From Streptomyces olivochromogenes (GTDB taxonomy: Bacteria > Actinomycetota > Actinomycetes > Streptomycetales > Streptomycetaceae): 64,000 nucleotides of DNA. Of the stretch, positions 1 through 8,322 are shown piece after piece. The stretch covers positions 84,178 to 148,177 of the forward strand of contig NZ_KQ948474.1 of assembly GCF_001514115.1 (NCBI RefSeq). Reading direction: 5' to 3'. The notes under the pieces are model-generated. The model was not told the DNA's origin. It did no database searches and saw only the letters and a list, made by a program, of their open reading frames with translations. The stretch's first letter is position 1; each line of letters starts with the position of its first letter. The position numbers were made by a program, and so were the translations under genes.

Positions 1-56
1 GTCGTCATGTCGTTCCTCGCTCGTCCATCTCGGAACCGGCGTCTCACGCCGTCGCG

Positions 57-72
57 ATGTTTACGTAAACAT
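57..72. promoter_or_regulatory. LacI-type operator, copy 1
   Basis: A perfect 16-bp palindrome, ATGTTTACGTAAACAT, with the central CG step that LacI-family hinge helices usually recognise. It lies 130 bp upstream of the LacI gene starting at 202. An identical copy sits 44 bp downstream, about four helical turns, so two dimers would bind the same DNA face. It probably controls the regulator itself and/or a gene lying left of the window. Confidence 0.75.
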
Positions 73-100
73 GCCGTCCCCCTTTGCGTCGAGGGCTGTT

Positions 101-116
101 ATGTTTACGTAAACAT
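101..116. promoter_or_regulatory. LacI-type operator, copy 2
   Basis: The second perfect copy of ATGTTTACGTAAACAT, 44 bp from the first and 85 bp before the LacI start codon. Two identical full palindromes in one intergenic region argue strongly for a real operator pair. That the regulator at 202 is the ligand is inferred from adjacency. Confidence 0.75.
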
Positions 117-201
117 CTGATGGCGGCATGTCTACACTGCGCCAATGTCGGTGGTCAAGGGTCGTCTGACGAAACGACGACCCGGGTAACAAAGGAGACG
201 G

Positions 202-1284
202 GTGGACACTGCGGACAGCGCCTCGACGGGGACGGAACGGTCCCGCGGGCGCAAGGGAAAACGGGCGGTGCGTCGCACGCAGACCGCGTCCATGGCGGAT
301 GTCGCACGCCTGGCCGGGGTCTCCTCGCAGACGGTTTCCCGCGTGTCCAATGGTTACGCGGGTGTGAACGAGGAAACCCGTGAACAGGTGCTGGCGGCGA
401 TGAAGGAACTGGGCTACCGGCCCAACAGCGCCGCCCGGGCCCTCAAGCGCGGCGAGTTCCGCACCATCGGCGTCATCACCTTCAACCTCTCCACCACGGG
501 CAACATGCGCACCCTGGAGGCGATCGCCACCTCCGCGGCGCAGGAGGGCTACGCCGTCACGCTGCTGCCGGTCGCCGTGCCCACCCAGGACGAGGTGCGC
601 GGCGCCTTCTCCCGGCTCGGGGAACTCGCCGTCGACGCCGTCATCGCCATCATGGAGGTGCACCTGCTCGACGCGGCGACCATCTCCCTGCCCCCGCACG
701 TGCAGGTCGTCGTCGCCGACTCGGACGCGGGCGACCGCTACGCGGTGGTCGACACCGACCAGGCCGGGGGAGCCCGGGCCGCCGTACGCCACCTTCTGGA
801 CCTAGGCCACAGCACGGTCTGGCATCTGGCCGGCCCCGAGGAGTCCTTCGCGGCACAGCGACGCACCGATGCCTGGCACGCCGCCCTGACCGAGGCGGGC
901 CGCGTTCCGCCGCCCCTCGTACGCGGCGACTGGTCGGCGGAGTCCGGCTACCGCGCGGGCCTGCGGCTCGCCGACGAGCGCGACTGTACGGCGGTGTTCG
1001 CCGCCAACGACCAGATGGCACTGGGCCTCCTGCGGGCCCTGCACGAACGCGGCCGGAAGATCCCCGACGACGTCAGCGTCATCGGCTTCGACGACATCCC
1101 CGAGGCCGGCTCCTTCCTGCCGCCGCTGACCACGGTCCACCAGGACTTCGCCGAGGTGGGACGCCTGTGCGTCGAGGGTGTCCTGCGGCGGATGCGCCAC
1201 GGCGGGCCGGAACACGGCACCACGCTCGTCCCCACGAAGCTGGTGGTGCGGGGGAGCACGGCTCCGCCGGCCGGGGATGCGTGA
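202..1284 (+). CDS. LacI-family transcriptional regulator
   Basis: A 360-residue sugar-responsive DNA-binding repressor of the LacI/GalR family. After a basic leader of about 28 residues comes the N-terminal helix-turn-helix (MADVARLAGVSSQTVSRVSN, about residues 31-50). The hinge follows (NSAARALKRGEF), whose Leu would intercalate at the operator's central CG. The rest is a periplasmic-binding-protein-like ligand domain ending with the family-typical VSVIGFDDIPEA segment. The GTG start at 202 is chosen because AAAGGAG sits at 191-197. The length is normal apart from the leader. Two perfect palindromes upstream are its likely operators. The ligand cannot be told from sequence, and its target genes may lie left of the window. 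Confidence 0.93.
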   Translation: MDTADSASTGTERSRGRKGKRAVRRTQTASMADVARLAGVSSQTVSRVSNGYAGVNEETREQVLAAMKELGYRPNSAARALKRGEFRTIGVITFNLSTTGNMRTLEAIATSAAQEGYAVTLLPVAVPTQDEVRGAFSRLGELAVDAVIAIMEVHLLDAATISLPPHVQVVVADSDAGDRYAVVDTDQAGGARAAVRHLLDLGHSTVWHLAGPEESFAAQRRTDAWHAALTEAGRVPPPLVRGDWSAESGYRAGLRLADERDCTAVFAANDQMALGLLRALHERGRKIPDDVSVIGFDDIPEAGSFLPPLTTVHQDFAEVGRLCVEGVLRRMRHGGPEHGTTLVPTKLVVRGSTAPPAGDA

Positions 1285-1310
1285 GGTTCCAGACGCGTGA
1301 GGTTCCCGTG

Positions 1311-1345
1311 CAGAGAGCAGAGAGCAGAGAGCTGAGAGCTGAGAG
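1311..1345. repeat. five tandem 7-bp CWGAGAG units
   Basis: Five head-to-tail heptamers (CAGAGAG three times, then CTGAGAG twice) lie in the intergenic space between the convergent LacI and isochorismatase-like genes. Just before them GCGTGAGGTTCC also occurs twice. No hairpin forms, and no function is apparent beyond a slippage-prone simple repeat. Confidence 0.7.
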
Positions 1346-1407
1346 TGGTGAGGCGAGAGGCGAGCGACGCTGAGCGGCAGGGATGCCGTGGCCGTTTCAG
1401 CCTCGCG

Positions 1408-1971
1408 CTATCGCGGTGCGAGGGTTTTGAGCCAGTCCTCTACGGTGACGACATCCGCCCATTGCGGGAACAGCTTCTCGGTGAGGAGCCGGTGCACCTC
1501 AGGGTCGGTGTCGAGGCAGGCATCCGCCAGGACGGTGAGGTCGAAGTCCAGGTCGATGGCGTGGCACAGGGTGGACAGCACCACACCGCTGGTGGCGATG
1601 CCGGTGAGGACAAGGCTGTCGATGTCACGAGCCCTGAGTACCAGGTCGAAGTCGCTGCCCGAGAACGCGCTCCCTCGCCTCTTGGTGACCACGACGTCGC
1701 CCTGCCTGGGCGCGACGTCGTGGTGGATCTCGGTGCCGGGGGCACCCTCGGTGAACAGGCCGGCCCGCACGGCGGCGGTGAGCACCCTGTTGCGGGGGCT
1801 GACCTCCGGATCGCCCGGCCGTAACGCGATGACCACGTAGATCACGGGGATGCCCGCCGCGCGGGCACCGTCGATCGCCCTGCCCAGGCGCGGCAGATAT
1901 CCGGAGCCGTCGTCGGCGATGCTCACGATGTCCCGTTGGACGTCCATCACGAGGAGCGCGCGGTTCGCCAT
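1408..1971 (-). CDS. isochorismatase-fold (cysteine hydrolase superfamily) protein lacking the nucleophilic Cys
   Basis: A 187-residue alpha/beta protein of the isochorismatase superfamily. The Asp is in LLVMDVQRDI and the Lys in VVTKRRGSAF. At the position of the usual nucleophilic Cys it reads GIATSGVVLST, so the Cys of nicotinamidase-type hydrolases is absent, as in true isochorismatases. A cysteine-dependent amidohydrolase reaction is therefore unlikely. The ATG at 1971 is preferred over a GTG at 2031 because AAGGGA precedes it at good spacing and the fold starts directly with MANRALLVMD. It is the last gene of a leftward operon, 81 bp after the P450. The substrate is unknown. Confidence 0.85.
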   Translation of the reverse strand: MANRALLVMDVQRDIVSIADDGSGYLPRLGRAIDGARAAGIPVIYVVIALRPGDPEVSPRNRVLTAAVRAGLFTEGAPGTEIHHDVAPRQGDVVVTKRRGSAFSGSDFDLVLRARDIDSLVLTGIATSGVVLSTLCHAIDLDFDLTVLADACLDTDPEVHRLLTEKLFPQWADVVTVEDWLKTLAPR

Positions 1972-2052
1972 ACTTGCCGTCCCTTCGGCACGGGGAAACA
2001 AGGGCAAGTCTGGGGGGATCGACCGAGCCACGCCGGGGAATCGCGGAGATCC

Positions 2053-3315
2053 TCATGCGGGATCGACGCCGTCGATCTCGATCAGAAGGTGGCGGGGGCC
2101 GCGCAGGCTGGGGCTCGTACGGTAGGGCGGTGGGTCGGCGACGAGTCGGGGGTTCTTCAGCCGGTGTGCCAGCTGGGTGAGAGCGATCTGTGTCTCGGGA
2201 CGGGCCAACGGGGCACCGAAGCAGTAGTGGATGCCGCCGCCGAAGCCGAGGTGCTCGTTGTGCTCTCGATCGGGATCGAAGCGGTCGGGGTCCGTGACGA
2301 AGCCGGGGTCGCGGCTGCCGGAGGCGAGCACGAGGGCGACCGGTGAGCCCTTGGGGATGGTGGTGCCGGCGATCTCGATGTCGTCGAGGGTGTTCCGGCC
2401 GCTGGACAGAAACTGCACCGGTGGCTCGTAGCGCAGGAGTTCCTCGACCACGTGGGCGGCCAGATCGGGTTCGTCGCCGCGACGTAGCCGGTCGAGCACC
2501 TCGGGGTGGCGCAGGAGGGTGAGCATGCCGTTGGTGACGAGGTTGACGGTCGTCTCGTGACCGGCGACGAGCAGCAGGGCCGCGTTGCTCAGTATCTCTT
2601 CGCGTGACATCGGCGCCTCGTCGCTGTCACCGCTGAGCAGTCCGGAGAGCAGGTCGTCGCCCCGTCGGCCATGGCGGGCGTCGAGGAGCTGGGCGAAGTA
2701 CTGGCCGAGGTCGGCGACGGCCTTCGCACGTCGGCGCTGCCGCTCCACGATCCCGCCGGTGGTCGGATCGGCGGTTTCGATGACCGCGCCGGACATCACC
2801 TGGAAGCGCGGTTCGTCCTCGCGGGGTACTCCCAGCAGCTCGCAGATCACCGTGACCGGGAACGGATAGGCGAAGTCGTCGACGATGTCGACCCGGACCG
2901 TGCCGGACCCGTCCTCCCCTGTGAAGTCGTCGATCAGTCTCGTCACGATCCCGAGCAGGTCGGACATCATGCCGTCGATACGTTCCGGACGGTGGGGCGG
3001 GCCGAAGTTCCGCGTCAGCAGGCGCCGAAGGCGGTCGTGCTCGGGCGGGTCGGTCCGGATGAAGTTGGGCGGCAGCCCGGGAAGGCCCTCTTCGTACTGC
3101 GCCGCGACATCGGCGCCGACCTCGGGAAGGTTGCGCGCATCCGAGCTGAGCCGTGGGTCGTGGAGCAGGGAGACGATCTCGCGGTAGGTGCTCACGACGT
3201 AGGTCCCGTCCTCCACCCGTACCACGGGTGTCTTGCGCAGCTCGGTGTAGAGCGGGTACGGGTCGGCACGGTGGGAGGGATCCAGGATCTGCTGCCAGGT
3301 GCTGGTCCGGGTCAT
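2053..3315 (-). CDS. cytochrome P450
   Basis: A 420-residue soluble bacterial class I P450, predicted to hydroxylate an unidentified small molecule using electrons from the ferredoxin/reductase encoded just upstream. Visible signatures are the I-helix oxygen-binding motif LLLVAGHETT, the K-helix ExxR in EELLRYEPP, and the heme loop FGGGIHYCFG with the thiolate Cys, followed by APLARPETQ. The length is normal for the CYP105/107-like group. The ATG at 3315 is chosen because GGGAG lies 9 nt upstream; the ATG at 3324 abuts that site. It lies 55 bp downstream of the reductase gene and 81 bp upstream of the isochorismatase-fold gene on the same strand. No membrane anchor is seen. Confidence 0.95.
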   Translation of the reverse strand: MTRTSTWQQILDPSHRADPYPLYTELRKTPVVRVEDGTYVVSTYREIVSLLHDPRLSSDARNLPEVGADVAAQYEEGLPGLPPNFIRTDPPEHDRLRRLLTRNFGPPHRPERIDGMMSDLLGIVTRLIDDFTGEDGSGTVRVDIVDDFAYPFPVTVICELLGVPREDEPRFQVMSGAVIETADPTTGGIVERQRRRAKAVADLGQYFAQLLDARHGRRGDDLLSGLLSGDSDEAPMSREEILSNAALLLVAGHETTVNLVTNGMLTLLRHPEVLDRLRRGDEPDLAAHVVEELLRYEPPVQFLSSGRNTLDDIEIAGTTIPKGSPVALVLASGSRDPGFVTDPDRFDPDREHNEHLGFGGGIHYCFGAPLARPETQIALTQLAHRLKNPRLVADPPPYRTSPSLRGPRHLLIEIDGVDPA

Positions 3316-3370
3316 GGAGGGCATCTCCCGCAACTCGGGGATCAGGGACGTGCGGTGGCCTGGGCAGGGG

Positions 3371-4996
3371 TCACAGGTACGTTCTGCGGACCAACGTGGC
3401 CCGCCGTTCACTGGGTCCGTGCCCGGTCACCACGACCGTGGCCTGAGGGGTGGGCCGTTCCGGGACCTCGGCCGCGACCGGGTGCCCGTCGGTGGGCCGG
3501 TCGACGGTGCGGAAGGACGGCGGGAACGGCGCCGCCCGGTCGATCAGTCCTGCATAGAACTCCAGCCACTTGGCCTGGTTGAAGGCGACCGCCGCGGTGA
3601 TCCGCCCGCGGTAGCCGTAGACGGCGACGAAGCGGCGCTCGGCCACCGATCCCTGGGCGATGACGACGTGATCGGCGTGGGTCGGGACGCCGACGGACTT
3701 GATCTCGGTGCCGAACTGGGTGGACCAGAACTCCGGCAGCGCCAGATGCGGCCAGCGCTCACTCTGGGTGCTGATCATGTTGTGCGCGGCGATCCCCGCC
3801 TGGGCGACGGCGTTGCCCCAGTGCTCCAGGGCCAGGTACTGGTAGTCGTAGACGGGGTGTGGGCAGCGGGCCACGTCGCCCGCGACGAACACATCGTCGG
3901 TCACGAGGCCGTTGACGTCGACGGCGCGGCACCCCGCATCGCACGCCACGCCCCAGGCCCCTGCCGCCAGCCCCGAGCCTTCCAACCACTCCACGTTGCG
4001 GATGCTGCCAAGAGCGGCCACCGCCACTTCGACGTCCAGAGTGCTGCCGTCGGACAGACGGGCGCGCCGCAGCCTCCCACTGTCGTCGCCTTCCAGTGAC
4101 TCGACTCTGACGCCGCACCGCAGGTCGACGCCGTTGTCGCGCTGCATCTGCGCCGCGACCCCGCCGATCACCGCGCCCAGCGCCCCGGCCAACGGGGCCG
4201 GGCCGCGCTCGAGTACGGTCACCCGCAGATCCAACTCGCGGCAGGCGGAGGCGACTTCACAGCCGGTGAACCCGGCACCGATGACCAGCACCCGGCCGGG
4301 CCCGGCCGCCAGCCGTTGCCGCAGCCCTTCCGCGTCTTCCGGCGTACGCAGCGCGAACAGCCCGTCGAGAGCGGCCTCCGCCTCGTTCGGCCACGGGCGC
4401 GCCCGTACTCCGGTGGCGATGAGCAACCGGTCGAATTCCACCTTCTCGCCATCGGCCAGCAGCACCTGCTTGCCGCTCAGGTCGAGCCCCGTGGCCGCGA
4501 CCCCGAACCGCCAGTGCGCGTCGAGTTCGTCGCGGCGGGGCAGTCCGGTCCGCCGCGCAGGAACCTGGCCCATGAGGACCTGCTTGGACAACGGCGGCCG
4601 GTCGTAGGGTGCGTGAGGCTCGTCCCCGATCACGGTCAGCGAGCCGGTGAAGCCCTCCTGGCGCAGCGTCCGACCAGCCCGCAGGCCGGCCAGGGACGCC
4701 CCGACGATGACGATGCGCCCCGTACGCTTGAACGCCTCCCCAGGGCCGGGGGCGGCCACGTGCGTCTCGGGCGCGGGCTCCTGGATCCGGGTGTCGTCAC
4801 GGGTGTCGTCACGGTCGAGGAAGATGGCCTGGACCGGGCAGGCCGCCGCGGCCCGCACGATCTTCTCCCGCTGCGCGTCGTCCGGTTCGGTGTCGTACAG
4901 CAGCGCCTCGTCCCCCTGGATGACAAACACATCCGGCGCGGCGAAAGCGCACTGCGCGTACCCCTGGCACCGAGTGAGATCCACGACAACCTTCAT
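3371..4996 (-). CDS. ferredoxin-ferredoxin reductase fusion (P450 redox partner)
   Basis: A 541-residue natural fusion. Residues 1-65 are a small ferredoxin with Cys at the RCQGYAQC pair and a third in AACPVQAI. That is the three-cysteine spacing of [3Fe-4S] P450 ferredoxins, with Ala replacing the fourth ligand. After an acidic, repetitive linker (about 66-95) comes an FAD/NAD(P)H pyridine-nucleotide-disulfide reductase. It has IVIVGASLAGLRAGRTL for FAD, VLVIGAGFTGCEVAS for NAD(P)H, and VFVAGDVARCPHP near the C-terminus. It should pass electrons from NAD(P)H via FAD to the cluster and on to the P450 next to it. The ATG at 4996 has GGAAGGGG 7 nt upstream. The two partners are usually separate genes. 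Confidence 0.92.
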   Translation of the reverse strand: MKVVVDLTRCQGYAQCAFAAPDVFVIQGDEALLYDTEPDDAQREKIVRAAAACPVQAIFLDRDDTRDDTRIQEPAPETHVAAPGPGEAFKRTGRIVIVGASLAGLRAGRTLRQEGFTGSLTVIGDEPHAPYDRPPLSKQVLMGQVPARRTGLPRRDELDAHWRFGVAATGLDLSGKQVLLADGEKVEFDRLLIATGVRARPWPNEAEAALDGLFALRTPEDAEGLRQRLAAGPGRVLVIGAGFTGCEVASACRELDLRVTVLERGPAPLAGALGAVIGGVAAQMQRDNGVDLRCGVRVESLEGDDSGRLRRARLSDGSTLDVEVAVAALGSIRNVEWLEGSGLAAGAWGVACDAGCRAVDVNGLVTDDVFVAGDVARCPHPVYDYQYLALEHWGNAVAQAGIAAHNMISTQSERWPHLALPEFWSTQFGTEIKSVGVPTHADHVVIAQGSVAERRFVAVYGYRGRITAAVAFNQAKWLEFYAGLIDRAAPFPPSFRTVDRPTDGHPVAAEVPERPTPQATVVVTGHGPSERRATLVRRTYL

Positions 4997-5099
4997 GTGG
5001 ACGCCCCTTCCGAGCCCTGCGGATCGGCCGTTTCGTCCCCGCCCGCGCACCGCACGGACGTCGTGATGTCTGCTCTTTCAGTGGATCACGGTAGGCCCG

Positions 5100-5121
5100 G
5101 GCCCGCATCCCGCTGCGGGCC
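5100..5121 (-). terminator. hairpin downstream of methyltransferase gene
   Basis: A perfect 8-bp GC stem (GGCCCGCA / TGCGGGCC) with a 6-nt loop, 19 bp after the stop codon of the leftward methyltransferase gene and upstream of the ferredoxin-reductase operon. It has no U-tract, as is common in Streptomyces terminators. Confidence 0.5.
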
Positions 5122-5139
5122 GACAGCAGGCCGGCCGGA

Positions 5140-5994
5140 TCACGGCTCGGCGGGGTTCTTTCCCCAGACGAAGACCTCGGTGCTCGGAAGGCGCTCGGAG
5201 AATCGGCCCGACGGGGACACCTCCCGCAGCAGGAGACGCACGTCCGACTCGAAGGAGTCACGGCGCGCGCCGAACAGGTGCGGAGCAGAGAACGACATCG
5301 AGAACACCCCCGCGACGACGTCATCGCACGTGCGCTCAAGCGCCTGCCCGCCGGGAACGACATGACGCCGAGGACCGGAGAATCCCGCGCGCGTGAGCAC
5401 CGCCGCCTCGCCGCCGGGCGTGCCCTGCGGCAGCACCCCGCGCCTGGCGCGTCGTACCGGTCCGAGATAGTGCCTGACCAACTCGTCCATCGCGGGATAG
5501 GGCACCGCCGGATACGGAAGATCGTCGACGGACCGACGCTCCGTTTTCAGATCCGAGATGTGCACGAACGCCCCGCCGGGCAGGAGCATGTCCCTGATGG
5601 TCGCCGCCACCAGATCCCGATCCATCCAGTGGAAGGACTGGGCGAAGGTCGCCACGGTGAACGTCCCAAGGCCTGCGGGCAGGTCCTCGGCCCGGACCCG
5701 CACCCACCGCGACTTTCCGCTCACCCCCGCCTCGGCGGCTCCCCTTCGAGCTTCGGAGAGCATCCCGCTGTCCGGATCCACACCGACGATCTCACCGAAC
5801 AGGTGCGCCAGACTCAGTGCCAGGGTGCCCGGTCCGCATCCCACGTCGATCAGGCGCCCCCGACCGTCGAGTCGCAGAACCTCGGCGAGCACATCCGCGA
5901 GACCGGGTGCGTACGGGAGCCTTCCTCGTCGGTAGTAGGGGGCCGTCCCCGAGAACAGCGTGTCGTCCCACTCCCAGCCGGCGACCACCGCCAC
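5140..5994 (-). CDS. class I SAM-dependent methyltransferase
   Basis: A 284-residue Rossmann-fold methyltransferase. Motif I is LIDVGCGPGTLAL and motif II ends with VGVDPDSGML. The post-motif segment (TVATFAQSFHWMD) resembles small-molecule methyltransferases of the Methyltransf_11/25 type, where FHWMD is common. The GTG at 5994 is preferred because GAAGGG precedes it and the protein then starts with the GWEWDDTLFSGTAPYYRRGRLP-like cap typical of this group. An in-frame ORF extends upstream but looks non-coding. The gene stands alone on its transcript: a hairpin follows it, and the P450 operon lies downstream on the same strand. The substrate is unknown. Confidence 0.85.
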   Translation of the reverse strand: MAVVAGWEWDDTLFSGTAPYYRRGRLPYAPGLADVLAEVLRLDGRGRLIDVGCGPGTLALSLAHLFGEIVGVDPDSGMLSEARRGAAEAGVSGKSRWVRVRAEDLPAGLGTFTVATFAQSFHWMDRDLVAATIRDMLLPGGAFVHISDLKTERRSVDDLPYPAVPYPAMDELVRHYLGPVRRARRGVLPQGTPGGEAAVLTRAGFSGPRRHVVPGGQALERTCDDVVAGVFSMSFSAPHLFGARRDSFESDVRLLLREVSPSGRFSERLPSTEVFVWGKNPAEP

Positions 5995-6266
5995 CCGCCA
6001 CCCTTCACAGAAACACAGGATTGCCCGACGGCGGTCGCCGCACCGGCCAAGATAGCGAACGCACGGATTGCCGGACGACCAATTTCGTGCCGAGGACCAC
6101 GTGGTCATCGCCGGTCAGGCGCTCCTCGCGCTCCAGGGCCAGGCGTACGGCGATGCGGCTCAGTCCGGCTGGAGAGCGAGCGTGTGGATGGTGTGCTGCC
6201 GGTAGGGGGTGTCATCGACTACACGACCGCGGAACGCAGAATTCCCGGCGCACCGAAGCAGCGACC

Positions 6267-6413
6267 ATGCCGGTACTTCGTACTCATCGAGCGAGTGCGA
6301 CAGCTCGCTCGGGGTTGCTTGCGGGACCCGTCGCCGGGGTGCTCGTGGCCGGAGCCTTTGCCGCCCTGTTCCTCGTCGCGCTGGGGGTCCTGTGCCTGGA
6401 CACCTTCACCTGA
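6267..6413 (+). CDS. possible small single-span membrane protein
   Basis: A 48-codon ORF starting at ATG. A basic N-terminus (MPVLRTHRASATARSG) is followed by about 28 hydrophobic residues rich in Leu, Ala, Val and Gly, ending CLDTFT. Third-position GC is high in the hydrophobic half but weak in the first 15 codons, and the upstream GAAGCAG is a poor ribosome site. It lies in the gap between two leftward genes. It could equally be chance; I rank it as tentative. Confidence 0.3.
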   Translation: MPVLRTHRASATARSGLLAGPVAGVLVAGAFAALFLVALGVLCLDTFT

Positions 6414-6530
6414 CGGTGTCGATCTCCCGCACCGCCAGGCCGCGGTCACAGACCCCTGACCCATTCTCGTTCGGGCCGCCATCGCCCCCACGGCCCTCCT
6501 GGTGTGGCCCGGCCCTTCTGACGGCGACTC

Positions 6531-7472
6531 CTAGGGGCGCCGGCCAATGCCGTCGACCACAGCGATCTGCTGGAGGCCCTTCGTTTCGAAATACGGGTTG
6601 GTGTCCCGCCACTGACCGTTCACCAGCTTCGTTGTGCAGCCTTTCAACCGCATGCCCAGATAGACATAGGTGTCGCGGTCGAAGAGGAAAGTGAAGTCGA
6701 TGCCCGGGTAGGACACCCCGACTCCCGGTCGGCCGAGGATGTCCACATCATCTCGGTCGACGCGCACCCGCGGGATGTCGGCGAGCGCCTCGAACGCAGC
6801 AGCCTGAAGCCCTGGTGGCATCACCCGCGGTCCCTGCATGAGCAGACACGCGTCGAAAAACGCGCCTTGGTCCGTCTGCGGAGTGCTCTGCTGTCCGTGG
6901 CGGAGCGTTTCGAGGAGTTCGTCAGGGTCTGTGGGCAGCTTCTTTAGCTTGGCGTAGACGGTGGGCGGCCACCGCACTTCATGCTTGCCGAGCGGCGGGT
7001 CGTGGTGGACTTTCCCGTACTCATGCCGGAGCGAGGGCTTGGAGCCGTCGACCGACATCCAACTCTCGTCCGTCCAGGTGCGCGTCCTGCCGCCCTTCAG
7101 GGGTGTCCGTTCGATGTAGGTCTTGGTGTAGAAGTACTGGTCGTCGCGCGGGATGGGCAGCCGGCTGTGGTCGGCTCTCGAGGCGTCCGCGGCCTTCTGG
7201 AGGATCTGGGCCGCGCTGAGCGTGGTGAGGTTCGGCGTGCTCGCACTGTCGCCGTCTCTCGTGACGGCGACGGCGATACCTGCCGCGGCCGCGGTGGCAG
7301 CGCCGACGAAGGCGCCGCGCAGAACGAGGCGCCGGGACAGTCGGCCTCTCGTGCCCTGGCGCGCTTCATGGTCGATGGCGCGGAAAAGGCGGGCCCGAGC
7401 CGCAGCGCGAGCCTGTGGGGTGAGCTGGAGGTTGCCGGCTTCCCATTCCCGCAGCTCAGTGAGGTCATCCAT
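6531..7472 (-). CDS. CU044_5270-type membrane-anchored protein
   Basis: 313 residues. It begins with a short acidic helix-rich cytoplasmic stretch (MDDLTELREWEAGNLQLTPQ) and a basic region (RLSRRLVLRGAF). One transmembrane segment follows (about residues 55-70, rich in Ala, Gly and Val). The large extracytoplasmic part contains the YFYTKTYIER and TWTDESWMSVDG segments of the CU044_5270 family. Such proteins commonly follow an ECF sigma gene in actinomycetes, here by an 8-bp overlap with the sigma stop codon, and are thought to act as membrane partners or anti-sigma-like factors. The ATG at 7472 has an excellent AAAGGAG. No zinc-finger anti-sigma motif is visible, so its mechanism is open. Confidence 0.82.
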   Translation of the reverse strand: MDDLTELREWEAGNLQLTPQARAAARARLFRAIDHEARQGTRGRLSRRLVLRGAFVGAATAAAAGIAVAVTRDGDSASTPNLTTLSAAQILQKAADASRADHSRLPIPRDDQYFYTKTYIERTPLKGGRTRTWTDESWMSVDGSKPSLRHEYGKVHHDPPLGKHEVRWPPTVYAKLKKLPTDPDELLETLRHGQQSTPQTDQGAFFDACLLMQGPRVMPPGLQAAAFEALADIPRVRVDRDDVDILGRPGVGVSYPGIDFTFLFDRDTYVYLGMRLKGCTTKLVNGQWRDTNPYFETKGLQQIAVVDGIGRRP

Positions 7473-8121
7473 GATCGTGCTCCTTTTGGAGTGCAGCCGC
7501 GGAGGGGACATCCTGGGCGCCCACCGTTTTGCGTAGCTGGGCACGCGCCCGGTGCAGGCGTGAGCGCACGGTGCCGATGGGAATGCCCAGGGACTCCGCG
7601 GTCTCCGCGTAGTCGAGGTCACCCCAGGCGACGAGGAGCAGCACGTCACGGTGACGGGCGGGCAACTTGGCGAGCGCGCCCGCCAGCACTCCCGAGGAGC
7701 GTTCGGCGCTGACTCTCTCGGCGACTCGGTCCTCCATGGGCTCGCCTCCTTCGCTCTCTCCGCTGGATGCCAGGGAGACCGCACGTGACATCGCACGCAA
7801 GCGCCGGGCCTCGGCTCGCCGGTGGCGTCCGACGAGGTTGGTCGCTATGCCGTACAGCCATGGACGGGCTTGGGCCTGAGAGAGGTCGTAGCGACGGCGC
7901 TGCTGGAACGCGATCACGAACGTCTCGGCCATCAGGTCATCGGCCGCATCGACACCCAGCCGTCTGGCCACGTAGCGGTGGATGTCGCCGGCGTAGCGGT
8001 CGAACAGTACGGCGAAGACGTCCGGCGTCTCCCAGGAATCCTTGACGACCGAGGCGTCGGAGGCCGGCTCGTTGTCGTCCCGGGTGCCGTGCCGAACACC
8101 GATGCCCGGTGAGAGCGTCAC
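7465..8121 (-). CDS. ECF RNA polymerase sigma factor
   Basis: About 218 residues with a sigma-70 region 2 (FDRYAGDIHRYVARRLG ... DLMAETFVIAF) and region 4 (LPARHRDVLLLVAWGDLDY ... GIPIGTVRSRLHRARAQLRK), with no region 3, as in ECF sigmas. The GTG at 8121 has GAAGAGG upstream. An ATG at 8172 in the same frame is possible but lacks a ribosome site. It overlaps the following membrane protein gene by 8 bp, so the two are translationally coupled and likely work as a regulator pair. The signal sensed is unknown, and no clear ECF promoter motif was recognised upstream. Confidence 0.92.
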   Translation of the reverse strand: MTLSPGIGVRHGTRDDNEPASDASVVKDSWETPDVFAVLFDRYAGDIHRYVARRLGVDAADDLMAETFVIAFQQRRRYDLSQAQARPWLYGIATNLVGRHRRAEARRLRAMSRAVSLASSGESEGGEPMEDRVAERVSAERSSGVLAGALAKLPARHRDVLLLVAWGDLDYAETAESLGIPIGTVRSRLHRARAQLRKTVGAQDVPSAAALQKEHDHG

Positions 8122-8322
8122 CGGTTGCCTCTTCGGTTCATGTACTTCCCTTGAAGTCGTTCGCGTGGACATCAGTGGTTCGCCGATGACCTCGCACGAG
8201 TTCCACATCAGCGATGTGACGTGAACCACACGGGACACGGTCACGAAGTCGGCACCAGACCGTGGGAGTGGCACTGACGCCGTCCGCCTGGTTCGCCCTC
8301 GCTCCGACCGTCGTCTACAGGC

